Shown piece after piece: positions 54,340-63,417 of a stretch of 64,000 bases of DNA; positions within the stretch are counted from its first letter, which is position 1, and the number at the start of each line of letters is the position of its first letter. The translations under genes and the position numbers were made by a program. The notes beneath the pieces were generated by a model. It was not told where the DNA came from, ran no database searches, and saw only the letters and a list, made by a program, of their open reading frames with translations. Origin of the DNA: CAWATZ01 sp963784995 (GTDB taxonomy: Bacteria; Planctomycetota; Planctomycetia; Gemmatales; Gemmataceae); NCBI GenBank assembly GCA_963784995.1, contig CAWATZ010000024.1, positions 62,001 through 126,000 of the forward strand, in the 5' to 3' direction.

Positions 54340-54957
54340 GTGGAAGCGAAATCCTTCGTTCATCCTTCGGCTTACGTCGATCCGCCCTGCGAGATCGGCG
54401 AAGGCACCAAGATCTGGCATTTCTGCCACGTCCTGCCGAACTGCCGGATCGGCAAACGCTGCATCCTCGGACAGAACGTCCACGTGGCCAGCGACGTGAC
54501 CATCGGCGACAACGTCAAGGTCCAGAACAACGTCTCCCTCTACACCGGCTGCATCATCGAGGACGACGTCTTCCTCGGCCCCTCGTGCGTCTTCACCAAC
54601 ATCAGCAACCCCCGCAGCCAGATCGTCCGCCGGCACCTGTACGAGAAGACCCTGGTGCGGCGAGGAGCCACTGTCGGGGCCAACGCCACCATCGTCTGCG
54701 GCTCGGTCGTCGGCCAGTATGCGTTCATCGCCGCCGGGGCCGTAGTGACCCGGGACGTGCCGGACTATGCGCTGATGATGGGCGTCCCGGCGCGGCAGGC
54801 GGGATGGATCAGCCGGCACGGCTATCGGCTGCCGGCGCCGAACGCGGAGGGGATCATGGTGTGCCCGCAGACGGGCCTGCGCTACCGCGAGGTGGCACCG
54901 GGCAAGGTGCGCTGTCTGGACGTGGATGAAGCGCAACCCCTCAAGGACGTGGCGTGA
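54340..54957 (+). CDS. left-handed beta-helix acyltransferase (WbpD-like)
   Basis: The start is the GTG at 54340, with GGGAGG eight bases upstream. The 205 aa (VEAKSFVHPSAYVDPPCEIG) form hexapeptide repeats: IGEGTKIWHFCHVLPNCRIG, CILGQNVHVASDVTIGDNVK, and IIEDDVFLGPSCVFTNISNP with the histidine/asparagine loop. VPDYALMMGVPARQAGWIS ends the helix. Proteins like this N-acetylate UDP-3-amino sugars. The C-terminal extension (MVCPQTGLRYREV) is also seen in WbpD-like proteins. Paired with the dehydrogenase at 55089, though the aminotransferase normally between them is absent here. Confidence 0.87.
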   Translation: MEAKSFVHPSAYVDPPCEIGEGTKIWHFCHVLPNCRIGKRCILGQNVHVASDVTIGDNVKVQNNVSLYTGCIIEDDVFLGPSCVFTNISNPRSQIVRRHLYEKTLVRRGATVGANATIVCGSVVGQYAFIAAGAVVTRDVPDYALMMGVPARQAGWISRHGYRLPAPNAEGIMVCPQTGLRYREVAPGKVRCLDVDEAQPLKDVA

Positions 54958-54974
54958 GTTAGCCGCGACGCGGA

Positions 54975-55042
54975 GCGGCGCAGCCGCGCAGCGGAGCGCG
55001 TTTGCAGCGGCTCGCACGCGCTCCGCTGCGCGGCTGCGCCGC
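54975..55042. repeat. GC-rich inverted repeat between acyltransferase and dehydrogenase genes
   Basis: Perfect 27-bp arms (54975-55001 and 55016-55042), flanked by direct copies of CCGCGACGCGGAGCGGC. Positioned in the intergenic space of two genes of one probable operon. Confidence 0.85.
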
Positions 55043-55088
55043 GACGCGGAGCGGCTAACAAAACGGTCTCAACCCAAGGAACCACCAT

Positions 55089-56132
55089 ATGACCGCAATT
55101 GGAATGATTGGCGCGGGCAGTTGGGGCAGCAACTGGGTTCGCACCCTGGCGGCCATGCCCGAGTGCGAGCTGCGCTGGTGCTGCGACCTGAGCGAAGCGT
55201 GTCTGAAGCGCGTGCGCCAGCAGTTCCCCCAGGTCAAAACGACCGTCAGCGTCGAGGAGCTTCTCGACGATCCCACCCTGGACGGCGTCGTCATCGCCAC
55301 CGTCGCTCCGACCCACTACCACGTGGCCAATCGCTGTCTGCAAGCCGGCAAGCACGTCCTGGTCGAGAAGCCCTTGACCCTGACCACGGCCGACGCCGTG
55401 ATCCTCACCGAGCTTGCCAAGAAACAGAAACGCCACCTGATGGTCGGCCATCTGCTCGAGTATCACCCCGCCATTCACTACGTGAAGCGCCTGATCGACA
55501 GCGGCGAACTGGGAGAGCTGTACTATCTCTATTCGCAGCGGCTCAACTATGGCACGGTGCGCAGCGGCGAGAACGCCTGGTGGTCGCTGGCCCCGCACGA
55601 CGTCTCGGTCGCCTGCCGGCTGCTGGGATCGTGGCCGGTGTCGGTGCAGTGCCGCGGTCAGAACATCGTCCAGCCGCACGTCGCCGACGTGGTCTTCGGG
55701 ACGCTGGAGTTTCCAGGCGGCCACCTGGCTCACGTCCACGTCAGCTGGCTGGACCCGCACAAGACCCGCAAGCTGACCGTGGTCGGCTCCAAGAAGATGG
55801 TCGTCTTCGATGACACGCTGCCGGCCTACAAGGTCACGGTGTACGACAAGAGCTTTCATGTGAATCAGCAGCTGGAGACGTACGCTGACTGGATTGCCAT
55901 GCGCCAGGGCGACATCGTGACGCCACGCATCGACGGCACCGAGCCGCTGCTGCGCGAGGCCCGGCACTTCGTCGAGTGCATCCAGAAGGGAACGAGGCCA
56001 CTGTCCGACGGCGAGTCGGGGACGCTGGTGGTCTCGGTGCTGGAACAGGGACAGAAGTCGCTGGAAACGGGGATGGCCGTTGCCATCCCGGCGCCGGGGC
56101 AAAGTCTGCCCGGGTTGCGGCTGTCGGCGTGA
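55089..56132 (+). CDS. Gfo/Idh/MocA-type oxidoreductase (WbpB/WlbA-like)
   Basis: The 347-aa protein begins MTAIGMIGAGSWGSNWVRTL (NAD-binding GxGxxG) and has GVVIATVAPTHYHVANRCLQ and HVLVEKPLTLTTADAV (EKP Lys). HDVSVACRLLG and a C-terminal beta-sheet domain follow. No signal peptide, so it is cytoplasmic, unlike the Tat-exported relative at 12418. With the WbpD-like acyltransferase immediately upstream it probably acts on a UDP-N-acetyl sugar (3-oxidation), making precursors of surface polysaccharides. That is an inference from gene order. Confidence 0.88.
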   Translation: MTAIGMIGAGSWGSNWVRTLAAMPECELRWCCDLSEACLKRVRQQFPQVKTTVSVEELLDDPTLDGVVIATVAPTHYHVANRCLQAGKHVLVEKPLTLTTADAVILTELAKKQKRHLMVGHLLEYHPAIHYVKRLIDSGELGELYYLYSQRLNYGTVRSGENAWWSLAPHDVSVACRLLGSWPVSVQCRGQNIVQPHVADVVFGTLEFPGGHLAHVHVSWLDPHKTRKLTVVGSKKMVVFDDTLPAYKVTVYDKSFHVNQQLETYADWIAMRQGDIVTPRIDGTEPLLREARHFVECIQKGTRPLSDGESGTLVVSVLEQGQKSLETGMAVAIPAPGQSLPGLRLSA

Positions 56133-56141
56133 GTAACCATC

Positions 56142-56169
56142 CCCGTGGGTGCGCTGCGCGACCCACGGG
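56142..56169. repeat. CCCGTGGGTGCGCTGCGCGA palindromic element
   Basis: A 9-bp CCCGTGGGT/ACCCACGGG stem lies between convergent genes. The same unit forms both outer arms of the composite repeat at 6073-6202. Confidence 0.8.
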
Positions 56170-56191
56170 AACTGCGACGCCCGCCCTCGGC

Positions 56192-57838
56192 TCACTTTCC
56201 CTGTGCCAAAGCCGCGCTGACAATTTGCCGGGCCTCGGCGACGATGGCGTCGAGGTGAGCCTGGTCCTTGAAGCTCTCGGCGTAGATCTTGTAGATGTTC
56301 TCCGTCCCCGACGGCCGGGCCGCGAACCAGCCATTGGCCGCCACCACCTTCAGGCCGCCGATCGGAGCGTTATTGCCGGGTGCGTTTGTCAGGCGGGCCT
56401 GGATCGGCTCACCGGCGAGGGTGGTGGCCTTGACCATGTCCGGCGACAGCTTTTTCAGGATGCTCTTCTCTTTCGGCGTGGCCGACTGGTCCAGGCGCAC
56501 GTACAGCGGAGCGCCCAGCTCGGCGGCCAGTTCCCGGTAGTGCTGGCCGGGGTCCTTGCCCGTGTGGGCGGTGATCTCCGCAGCCAGCAGATCCATGATG
56601 ATCCCGTCCTTGTCGGTGCTCCAGACCGTGCCATCATGGCGAAGGAAGCTGGCCCCGGCGCTCTCCTCGCCGCCGAAGCCCAGCGTGCCCGAAAACAGGC
56701 CATCGACAAACCACTTGAAGCCGACCGGCACCTCCACCAGCTTGCGGTTGAGGTTGGCCGCTACCCGATCGATCAGGCCGCTGCTGACCAGTGTCTTGCC
56801 GATGCCCACCGTTTTGGACCAGTTCGGCCGATGCGTGAAGAGGTAGTGAATGGCCACCGCCAGGTAATGGTTCGGGTTCATCAGCCCGGCCGTGGGAGTG
56901 ACGATGCCGTGCCGGTCCGTGTCGGGATCGTTGCCGAAGGCGACGGTGTAGGAATCCTTGAGCCGGACCAGGTTGGCCATGGCGTAAGGGCTGGAGCAGT
57001 CCATCCGGATCTTGCCGTCGTGATCGACCGTCATGAAGCTAAACGTCGGGTCGAGCTTGGGGTTGACGACGGTGATGTCCAGGCCATACGTCGAGACAAT
57101 CGGTTCCCAGTAAGGCAGCCCCGCTCCGCCCAGCGGATCAACGCCCAGCTTGAGCCTGGCCTTGCGGATGCTCTCAAGGTCGATGATGGATTTCAGGTCG
57201 TTGACGTAGCCAGGTACGTAATTGTGGTTGCGGATGGTGGCAGCGTACTTGGGCCGGCATGGGATGCGTTTGACGCTCTTGTTGCCTTCGCGCAGCAAGG
57301 CGTTGGCCCGGTCCTGAATCCAGCCGGTGGCGTCGGTGTCGGCGGGCCCGCCGTTGGGCGGGTTGTACTTGAAGCCGCCGTCGCACGGCGGGTTGTGCGA
57401 GGGAGTGATGACGATGCCGTCCGCCAGGCCGTCGCGGCGACCCCGGTTGTGGCAAAGGATGGCGTGCGAGATGACCGGCGTCGGCGTGGGGCCGTCGTTC
57501 TCCTGGATGAACGTTTCGACAGCGTTGCCGGCCAGCACCTCTAAGGCGGTGAGCTGGGCCGGCCCGGACAGGGCGTGCGTGTCCTTGCCCATGAAGAGCG
57601 GACCGGTGGTCTTCTGCTGGGCCCGGTACTCGCAGATGGCCTGGGTGATGGCGAGGATGTGGGCCTCGGTAAAGGAGCCGTCCTGGCTGGTGCCGCGATG
57701 GCCGCTGGTGCCAAAGCTCACCAGTTGCTGAGGATCGGACAGGTCGGGCTTGCGCGCGTAATAGTCGCTGATCAGTTTGCTGACGTCAATCAGCAGTTCC
57801 GCGGGAGCCGGTTTGCCAGCCAGGGGATGCAGGGACAT
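56192..57838 (-). CDS. pgm: phosphoglucomutase (alpha-D-glucose-1,6-bisphosphate-dependent)
   Basis: The 548 aa carry all Pgm landmarks: SFGTSGHRGTSQDGSFTE near the start, the phosphoserine loop GIVITPSHNPPCDGG (Ser near 146), VNPKLDPTFSFMTVDHDGKI with a metal loop (AFGNDPDTDRHGIV), sugar loop (FGGEESAGASFLR) and phosphate loop (RPSGTENIYKIYAES). It interconverts glucose-1-phosphate and glucose-6-phosphate, supplying UDP-glucose for polysaccharide synthesis or using glycogen. No signal peptide. Neighbouring sugar-nucleotide genes on the opposite strand fit that role. Confidence 0.95.
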   Translation of the reverse strand: MSLHPLAGKPAPAELLIDVSKLISDYYARKPDLSDPQQLVSFGTSGHRGTSQDGSFTEAHILAITQAICEYRAQQKTTGPLFMGKDTHALSGPAQLTALEVLAGNAVETFIQENDGPTPTPVISHAILCHNRGRRDGLADGIVITPSHNPPCDGGFKYNPPNGGPADTDATGWIQDRANALLREGNKSVKRIPCRPKYAATIRNHNYVPGYVNDLKSIIDLESIRKARLKLGVDPLGGAGLPYWEPIVSTYGLDITVVNPKLDPTFSFMTVDHDGKIRMDCSSPYAMANLVRLKDSYTVAFGNDPDTDRHGIVTPTAGLMNPNHYLAVAIHYLFTHRPNWSKTVGIGKTLVSSGLIDRVAANLNRKLVEVPVGFKWFVDGLFSGTLGFGGEESAGASFLRHDGTVWSTDKDGIIMDLLAAEITAHTGKDPGQHYRELAAELGAPLYVRLDQSATPKEKSILKKLSPDMVKATTLAGEPIQARLTNAPGNNAPIGGLKVVAANGWFAARPSGTENIYKIYAESFKDQAHLDAIVAEARQIVSAALAQGK

Positions 57839-58087
57839 CGGTTGCCTCCAGTAAAGACCAGGGAACAGGGGCCAGGGATTAATTTAGCGGCCGTTCCCGT
57901 CCCAGCAAATGATTGTCGGGCGATTTGCAATGCCTCCATTCCGATGGTATTGTCTCGAAAGAGAGTTTACGATGGGCGTCCGGCCGCCGCGGTATTTGTC
58001 CCCAAATCCAGCTGCGAAGTGAAGGAGGTTGGCGCCCGATCTTCCCCGTGTTCTCCAACGGGGCGATGCACCAACCGAGGGAGTTCC

Positions 58088-59092
58088 ATGATGGCCGTGA
58101 AGCAGCGGATGCTGGGACCTTATGAAGTCCTGGAGGAGATCGGCGTCGGGGGCATGGCCACCGTGTACAGGGGCCGTGGCCCCAAAGGCGCCAGCGTGGC
58201 CATCAAGGTCCTCTCGACCCAGATGGCAGCCAACCCTGTTGTGTGCCGGCGCTTCGAGCAGGAGTTCCGGGCAGCCCGCCAACTGCAACACCCCAACATT
58301 GTCCGCGGCCTGGACTTCGGTCAATCGGAGAGCGGTCCGTTCTTCGTGATGGAGTTCGTGGCCGGGGAAAGCATGGGGCAGCGCCTGCAGCGGGAAGGCG
58401 CTCTGCCGCAGGCCGAGGCCGTCGCGTTGATCGGCCAGGTCGCGCAGGCCCTGGCCCACGCCCACGAGCAGGGAGTGATTCACCGGGACGTCAAGCCCGA
58501 CAACATCCTGATCACGGATACGGGGGATGCCCGCCTGACCGACTTTGGCCTGGCAAAGCAGCTGGCGCACGATCAGGACCTCACCGCCCCGGGGCAGGGC
58601 CTGGGGACTCCGAATTTCATTGCGCCGGAGCAACTGCTGAACGCCAAGGCGATCGATCACCGCTGCGACGTCTATGGGCTTGGGGCCACGCTGTACGCGG
58701 CGGTCACCGGATGCAATCCCTTTGCCGGTCGCAGCCTGATGCAGACCATCAAGAAGAAGGCGAACAACGAACTGGTCTTGCCACGCCAGATGAAGCCGGA
58801 ACTGAGCGAAGCCCTGGAGCTGATCATCCGGCGGGCGTTGCAGCCCGACCCCGGCCAGCGCCAGGCTTCCTGTACGGAGTTCCATTGGGAACTGACCCAG
58901 CTCAACCTGTCCGCCGCGCCAACGCCTTCACAGCGGTCCGCGCGCCCGGACCAGGGTCTCATTCCCACAGTCATAACCAACCCAGCGGACGTGGCCGCTC
59001 CAACCAACAGGGCGACAATTGGGCGCTGGCTCCTGGCGGGGGCCTTCGTCCTGGGCATGGCTGCCGGGACCGTGATTGCCCTGTGCCGCTGA
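58088..59092 (+). CDS. transmembrane Ser/Thr protein kinase (PknB-like)
   Basis: The GAGGGAG sequence before ATG 58088 sets the start (MMAVKQRMLGPYEVLEEIGV). The 334 aa contain GVGGMATVYRGRGP, VAIKVL, HRDVKPDNILIT, LTDFGLAKQLAHD and FIAPEQ, an apparently active kinase. The last residues (GRWLLAGAFVLGMAAGTVIA) are one transmembrane helix, with nothing beyond, so the kinase has no external sensor and must respond to partners or clustering. It diverges from pgm and converges with the Cys-rich gene. No sigma gene is near. Confidence 0.92.
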   Translation: MMAVKQRMLGPYEVLEEIGVGGMATVYRGRGPKGASVAIKVLSTQMAANPVVCRRFEQEFRAARQLQHPNIVRGLDFGQSESGPFFVMEFVAGESMGQRLQREGALPQAEAVALIGQVAQALAHAHEQGVIHRDVKPDNILITDTGDARLTDFGLAKQLAHDQDLTAPGQGLGTPNFIAPEQLLNAKAIDHRCDVYGLGATLYAAVTGCNPFAGRSLMQTIKKKANNELVLPRQMKPELSEALELIIRRALQPDPGQRQASCTEFHWELTQLNLSAAPTPSQRSARPDQGLIPTVITNPADVAAPTNRATIGRWLLAGAFVLGMAAGTVIALCR

Positions 59093-59131
59093 CCCTGCTG
59101 AACAGGGTCCCCGCGAAAGGAACGCTGCCAG

Positions 59132-59950
59132 TCATTCGTCGAGGAGCGGGATGGCCTTCCGCCTGGCGGAGGCCTCATGTCGGGCATGGCTCCAGCCGGC
59201 CAGGGTCACGACCTCGTAGAACCGCTGCCAGGTCGGCGGCTGCCGGCGGAAACTCCGGCCCGTGGAGAACTCCAGGTTCCAGGCCCGGCGGGCATGCTCG
59301 GCCGCCCTGTCCCAGTCGCCGGCGTTGAGCACGCGGACGGCCGTTTCCGCTTCCGCCTCGGCCTCGGTGGCCCGGCGTTCCACCTCCTCCAGCCAGCTCG
59401 CGGCCGCCTCCCACAGCGCCCGCTCCTCGCGGTAGACCTCAAGCGCGTGGCCCTCCGCCTCCTCGGCGCTCCACCCCTCCAGGTTCAAACTGGCCGGACC
59501 AAAGGAGGTCGGCCAGTCACAGCCGATCCAGGTCCCCGCCGCTTCCTCATAAACCCGGAGGATCTCCGCCAGCTCGGGCCGACCCCGGCCCTCCAGGCCG
59601 GCCACCACGTCATGGCCCCGGGCCAGCCGCTCGTGACGGCTGTCCACAGTCTCGATGGCCCCGACGACCAGCACGGCCAGCTGATCCATTGGGCAAGGAC
59701 AGAAGCTGGGGTTGTGTAAAAACGGACAGCTGGTACAGACTTCCCGCCGGTTGGTGGTGAGGTAGGGCTCGATCAGATCACTGTGGACCTGATGGACTGC
59801 CTCGACCAGCTGGGGCAAATGCAACTCCACGCCGCACGGCTTGCCCAGGGGCAGGCACGGCGGACCTCCGGCCGGTCGTTCGACGCACCGGCTGCACACG
59901 TCCTGACGGATTTCGTCCAGATATTCTTGCATTTCGGCACTGGCGATCAT
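59132..59950 (-). CDS. cysteine-rich protein of unknown function (272 aa)
   Basis: The ATG at 59950 (MIASAEMQEYLDEIRQDVCS) has GGAGG seven bases upstream. Residues 19-86 carry eight cysteines: C19-x2-C22, C32, C39, then C72-x2-C75, C84 and C86, which look like two zinc or Fe-S clusters. The remaining two-thirds is helical and Glu/Ala-rich (EEVERRATEAEAEAETAVRV), with a W-rich section at AGTWIGCDWPTSFGP. No transmembrane segment or signal. It is divergent from the cytochrome operon. I do not recognise the family with confidence, and a redox or metal-binding role is a guess. Confidence 0.7.
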   Translation of the reverse strand: MIASAEMQEYLDEIRQDVCSRCVERPAGGPPCLPLGKPCGVELHLPQLVEAVHQVHSDLIEPYLTTNRREVCTSCPFLHNPSFCPCPMDQLAVLVVGAIETVDSRHERLARGHDVVAGLEGRGRPELAEILRVYEEAAGTWIGCDWPTSFGPASLNLEGWSAEEAEGHALEVYREERALWEAAASWLEEVERRATEAEAEAETAVRVLNAGDWDRAAEHARRAWNLEFSTGRSFRRQPPTWQRFYEVVTLAGWSHARHEASARRKAIPLLDE

Positions 59951-60259
59951 GACACACCTCCCGAGGGTATGCTGCTCCCGAACCTCCCGCGAGACCAGCC
60001 GGTCTCGCTTTCCCGAATCAAATCGCATTTCTCGTGCCACGACCGAGCTCTGCTGAAATCGCCGGAAAAACGCGGCTCAGGAAGGAAGAACCGCGCCCCC
60101 GCTGTACCGCTCCCGCACAGGGGCAGTGCGAATTGGGACCAGTCCCTCGGATCGCCTGACCGGCTTCGGCGTCTCCTGTTGCTGGTGGCGGCAGTCAGAG
60201 AATGCGATACAATCGTGACGGACATTCGACTCACTGTGTTTCCGACGGAGGTTGCAAGC
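59951..60259. other. 309-bp divergent intergenic region
   Basis: No gene is seen. It should hold the promoters of the Cys-rich gene (left) and of the cytochrome operon (right). TACAAT at 60209-60214 is a possible -10 for the rightward operon, without a good -35. Confidence 0.5.
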
Positions 60260-60739
60260 ATGCGCACCTGTATGAGGAACCTGACGCTCGTCGCTGCCGC
60301 CCTGCTCGGCGCGGCCTTGACGGGGCACAGCCAGGACACCAGGACCGAACAACCAGGCCGACCTCAGCGGGAGGCAGCGCCGCGCCAGTTGGCCCGGGCC
60401 GACGAGCCGAGGAAGGATGCCGAGAAAATCAAGGTGCTGATGCGGCGCAAGCTGGAGAACTCGGAGAAGATCCTGGAGGCCCTGTCGCTCAACGACATGG
60501 CCGCTGCCGGCAAGCACGCCAGCGAACTGCTCAAGATCCGCAAGGACCCTGTCTTCCGGGTCATCAAGACGCCCGAGTACGAACTCTGGAGCGACGAGTT
60601 TACCCGTGCCGCCGAGGGCATTGTCAAGGCCGGCAAGGACAAGAACCTGGAGGCGGGCAAGCTCGCTTACCTGGGAATGACGCTCTCCTGCTTCAACTGC
60701 CACGCCTACGTCCGGGATTTGAAGAAGACTCGCGATTGA
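60260..60739 (+). CDS. small exported c-type cytochrome (C-terminal CxxCH)
   Basis: The ATG at 60260 has GGAGG eight bases upstream. The 159-aa product has a signal peptide (MRTCMRNLTLVAAALLGAAL), a polar linker, a four-helix-like region (VLMRRKLENSEKILEALSLN) and one haem motif near the end, SCFNCHAYVRDLKK. The late position of CxxCH resembles cytochrome c'/cytochrome b562-like proteins. It is periplasmic. The next gene, 12 bp downstream, is a larger c-type cytochrome family member (DUF1592), so electron transfer between the two is inferred. Confidence 0.8.
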   Translation: MRTCMRNLTLVAAALLGAALTGHSQDTRTEQPGRPQREAAPRQLARADEPRKDAEKIKVLMRRKLENSEKILEALSLNDMAAAGKHASELLKIRKDPVFRVIKTPEYELWSDEFTRAAEGIVKAGKDKNLEAGKLAYLGMTLSCFNCHAYVRDLKKTRD

Positions 60740-60751
60740 GGAGCAGCAAAC

Positions 60752-63409
60752 ATGGCAGGTGCGATTGAATCAGGCGGTGGCGTCAAAGACGCTTCCTCTC
60801 CCTTCCGAACGCTGTGCGGCAGCGCTCTGGCGCTGCTGTTCCTCGGCAGCGTGGCCCAGGGGGCAAACGATGCGGTTCCGGTGGGTTATCGGGAAGTGGC
60901 GCTGCCGTTGATCGAGAAGCATTGCCTGGGCTGCCACGGGGAGAAAACTGCCCGGGCCGGGTTTCGGATCGATCTTCTCAAGGCCGATTTCGCGAGCGCC
61001 GAAGACGGCCGAGCAATGGAAGGAGGTGATCGACCGGATCAATGCCGGGGAGATGCCGCCCGCGGGAAAGCCGCGACCCGACAGCAAACAGACAGCGGCA
61101 TTCGTGGACTGGGTCAATGGGCAACTGCGCGAAGTGGAACGGGCGGCCAAGGGCGCCGGCGGCCGGATTCCGATGCGCCGGCTCAATCGCGATGAGTACG
61201 CCAACACCGTTCGCGACTTGCTGAGACTGGATGAGAACGTCGTCCGGCCGCTGGTGGAGGAACTGCCGGGCGACGGCAAGGCGGAGGGGTTCGACCGGCT
61301 CGGGGTTGCCCTGTTCTTCGACCAGACGCAGATCGAGCGCAGCCTGGCGGTGGCAAAGCAGATCGCGGAGCGGGCCATCGTCACCGCGCCGCCGAAGGTC
61401 AATCGCCGGTTCAGCCGGTTCGACGATCTGCGGCGGCGTCCGCCGCCGGCGATGGTCGAGGTGTTCCCCGCCTTCACGCATACGATCCCGCGCGGGGCCC
61501 AGGATCGCATCGTTAGGCCCGACTTCATCGAGTATCATCCAGGGTTATCCCACCTATCGCAAGGAATACGACGGCTGGGGCGTGATCGATCATTTCAGCA
61601 TCAGCCAGGTCGTCACTCAGGACGGCTACTATCGGTTTCGCATCAAGGCGAAGGTGGACAATCGCGGTCGGACGGAGAAGAACAAGTTTCGGCTGCAATA
61701 CGGCATGGACTCGCCGATCCAGACCGAGAGCGAGGTGGACCTCGATCCATCGGGAACGACCGAGGCGATCCTGTTCCTCCGCGGTCCCGTCAATGGCGAG
61801 GTGAAAGGGCCGCAGGTCTTCAATCTGCTCTGGAACCACACCGAGAAGGCGGTCATCCGCGAGCCGAATTACATGAAGCTCGTTTCGCAGTGGACGGCCC
61901 TGCGCGGGAAGATGGAACAGGCGGCCGCCAGGCGAGTTCCGCAAGACGGAGATGGATGCGCTGAAGAAGCAGCGCGGCGAGCTGGAAAAGGCGCTGAACG
62001 CCTGGCAGGGGCCGGCCAACATCTACAACCCGGCGATGGACATGGAGAAACTGCCGCGGCTGCTGATCGAATCCATCGAAGTCGAAGGGCCGATCCAGAA
62101 GGAGTGGCCGCCGCCAAGTCACAAGGCGCTCTTCTTCGCCGGCGACGAACGCCAGGACCTCGCCTACGCCGGGAGATCTTCACGCGCTTTCTGCCGCGGG
62201 CCTATCGCCGGCCGGTCACGAAGGAGGAGGTCGAGGCCATTGTCTCGGTCGTCGAGGATGCGATGACGGTCAGCAAGCTGTCGTTCCACGACGCGATGCG
62301 GATGGGCTTGCAGCGGGTGCTGTGTGCGCCGAGTTTTCTCTTCCTGGAAGAGCCAGCCGGCTCTCAGCCGCAACGTCGGCCGCTCACCGACCAGGAGCTG
62401 GCGACCCGGCTGTCGTACTTCCTGTGGAGCACGATGCCGGACGAGGAGCTGTTCGCCCTGGCGACGGCCGGCAAGCTGCAGGAACCGGCCGTGGTTGCCG
62501 GCGCAGGTGAAGCGCATGCTCGCCGATCCGAAAGCGGATCAACTGGTGCGCAACTTCGGCGGCCAGTGGCTCGGCGTGCGTGAATACGATTCGGTGCAGC
62601 CGGCGGCCGAGTACAGGAATTACGACAACACTCTGAAACAGGCCTCGAAGCAGGAGCCGCTCGCGTTCTTCGCCGAAGTGCTGAACAGGAACCTGCCGAT
62701 CACGTCGTTCCTCGACAGCGATTTCGTGGTCGTGAACGAACGGCTGGCGAAGCACTACGGCATTGCCGGCGTCAAGGGTCCGGAGTTCCGCCGGGTGCCG
62801 ATCCGGCCGGAGAACCATCGCGGCGGCGTGCTGGGGATGGCGGGCCTGATGACCTACCTGTCCGACGGCACGCGGACGCTGCCGGTGCGTCGCGGGGCCT
62901 GGGTGCTGCGCGAGCTGCTGGGCGAGCCGCCCAACAATCCGCCGCCCAATGCCGGCGAGATCCAACCCAACACGTCGGGGAAGAACCTGACGGTGCGGCA
63001 ACGGCTCGACCTGCATCGCCGCGATGCGATGTGCGCCTCGTGCCACGCCAAGATCGATCCGTTTGGCCTGGCCCTGGAGAATTACGACGCGATCGGCCAG
63101 TGGCGCGAGCGTGCCAACGGCGAAGGGTTCCGCGGCCCGCGCACTCCCGCTGCTGGACGTCAGCGGCTCTTTCCCGGATGGAACGAAGTTCACGACGCTT
63201 GAGGAATACAAGGCGGGCTTGCTGGCGAAAAAGGACAAGTTCGCCCGTGCCTTCAGCGTGAAGATCCTGACCTATGCCCTGTGCCGGCCCGTCGGCTACG
63301 CGGATCACAACTGGTCGATTCGCTGGTCGCCGTGCTGAGGAAAAACGACTATCGGATTCAGTCGCTCATCGACGCGATTGTGGCCAGCGAACCATTCAAC
63401 ACCAAATAG
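60752..63409 (+). pseudogene. DUF1587/1592/1588/1585 c-type cytochrome surface protein, seven frame breaks
   Basis: Domains in order: signal peptide and haem motif (LIEKHCLGCHGEKTARAGFR), DUF1587 start (MRRLNRDEYANTVRDLLRLD), middle beta domain (GWGVIDHFSISQVVTQDGYY), DUF1595/1592 (IFTRFLPRAYRRPVTKEEVE, LATRLSYFLWSTMPDEELFA) and DUF1588/1585 (GVLGMAGLMTYLSDGTRTLP, DAMCASCHAKIDPFGLALEN). The frame changes near 61007, 61535, 61933, 62170, 62495, 63135 and 63309 (five insertions, two deletions). The total, about 886 codons, is normal for the family. Everything between the breaks is well conserved. It stands between the small cytochrome and the DUF1552 gene, the usual planctomycete order. Confidence 0.8.
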
Positions 63410-63417
63410 GGGAACTG

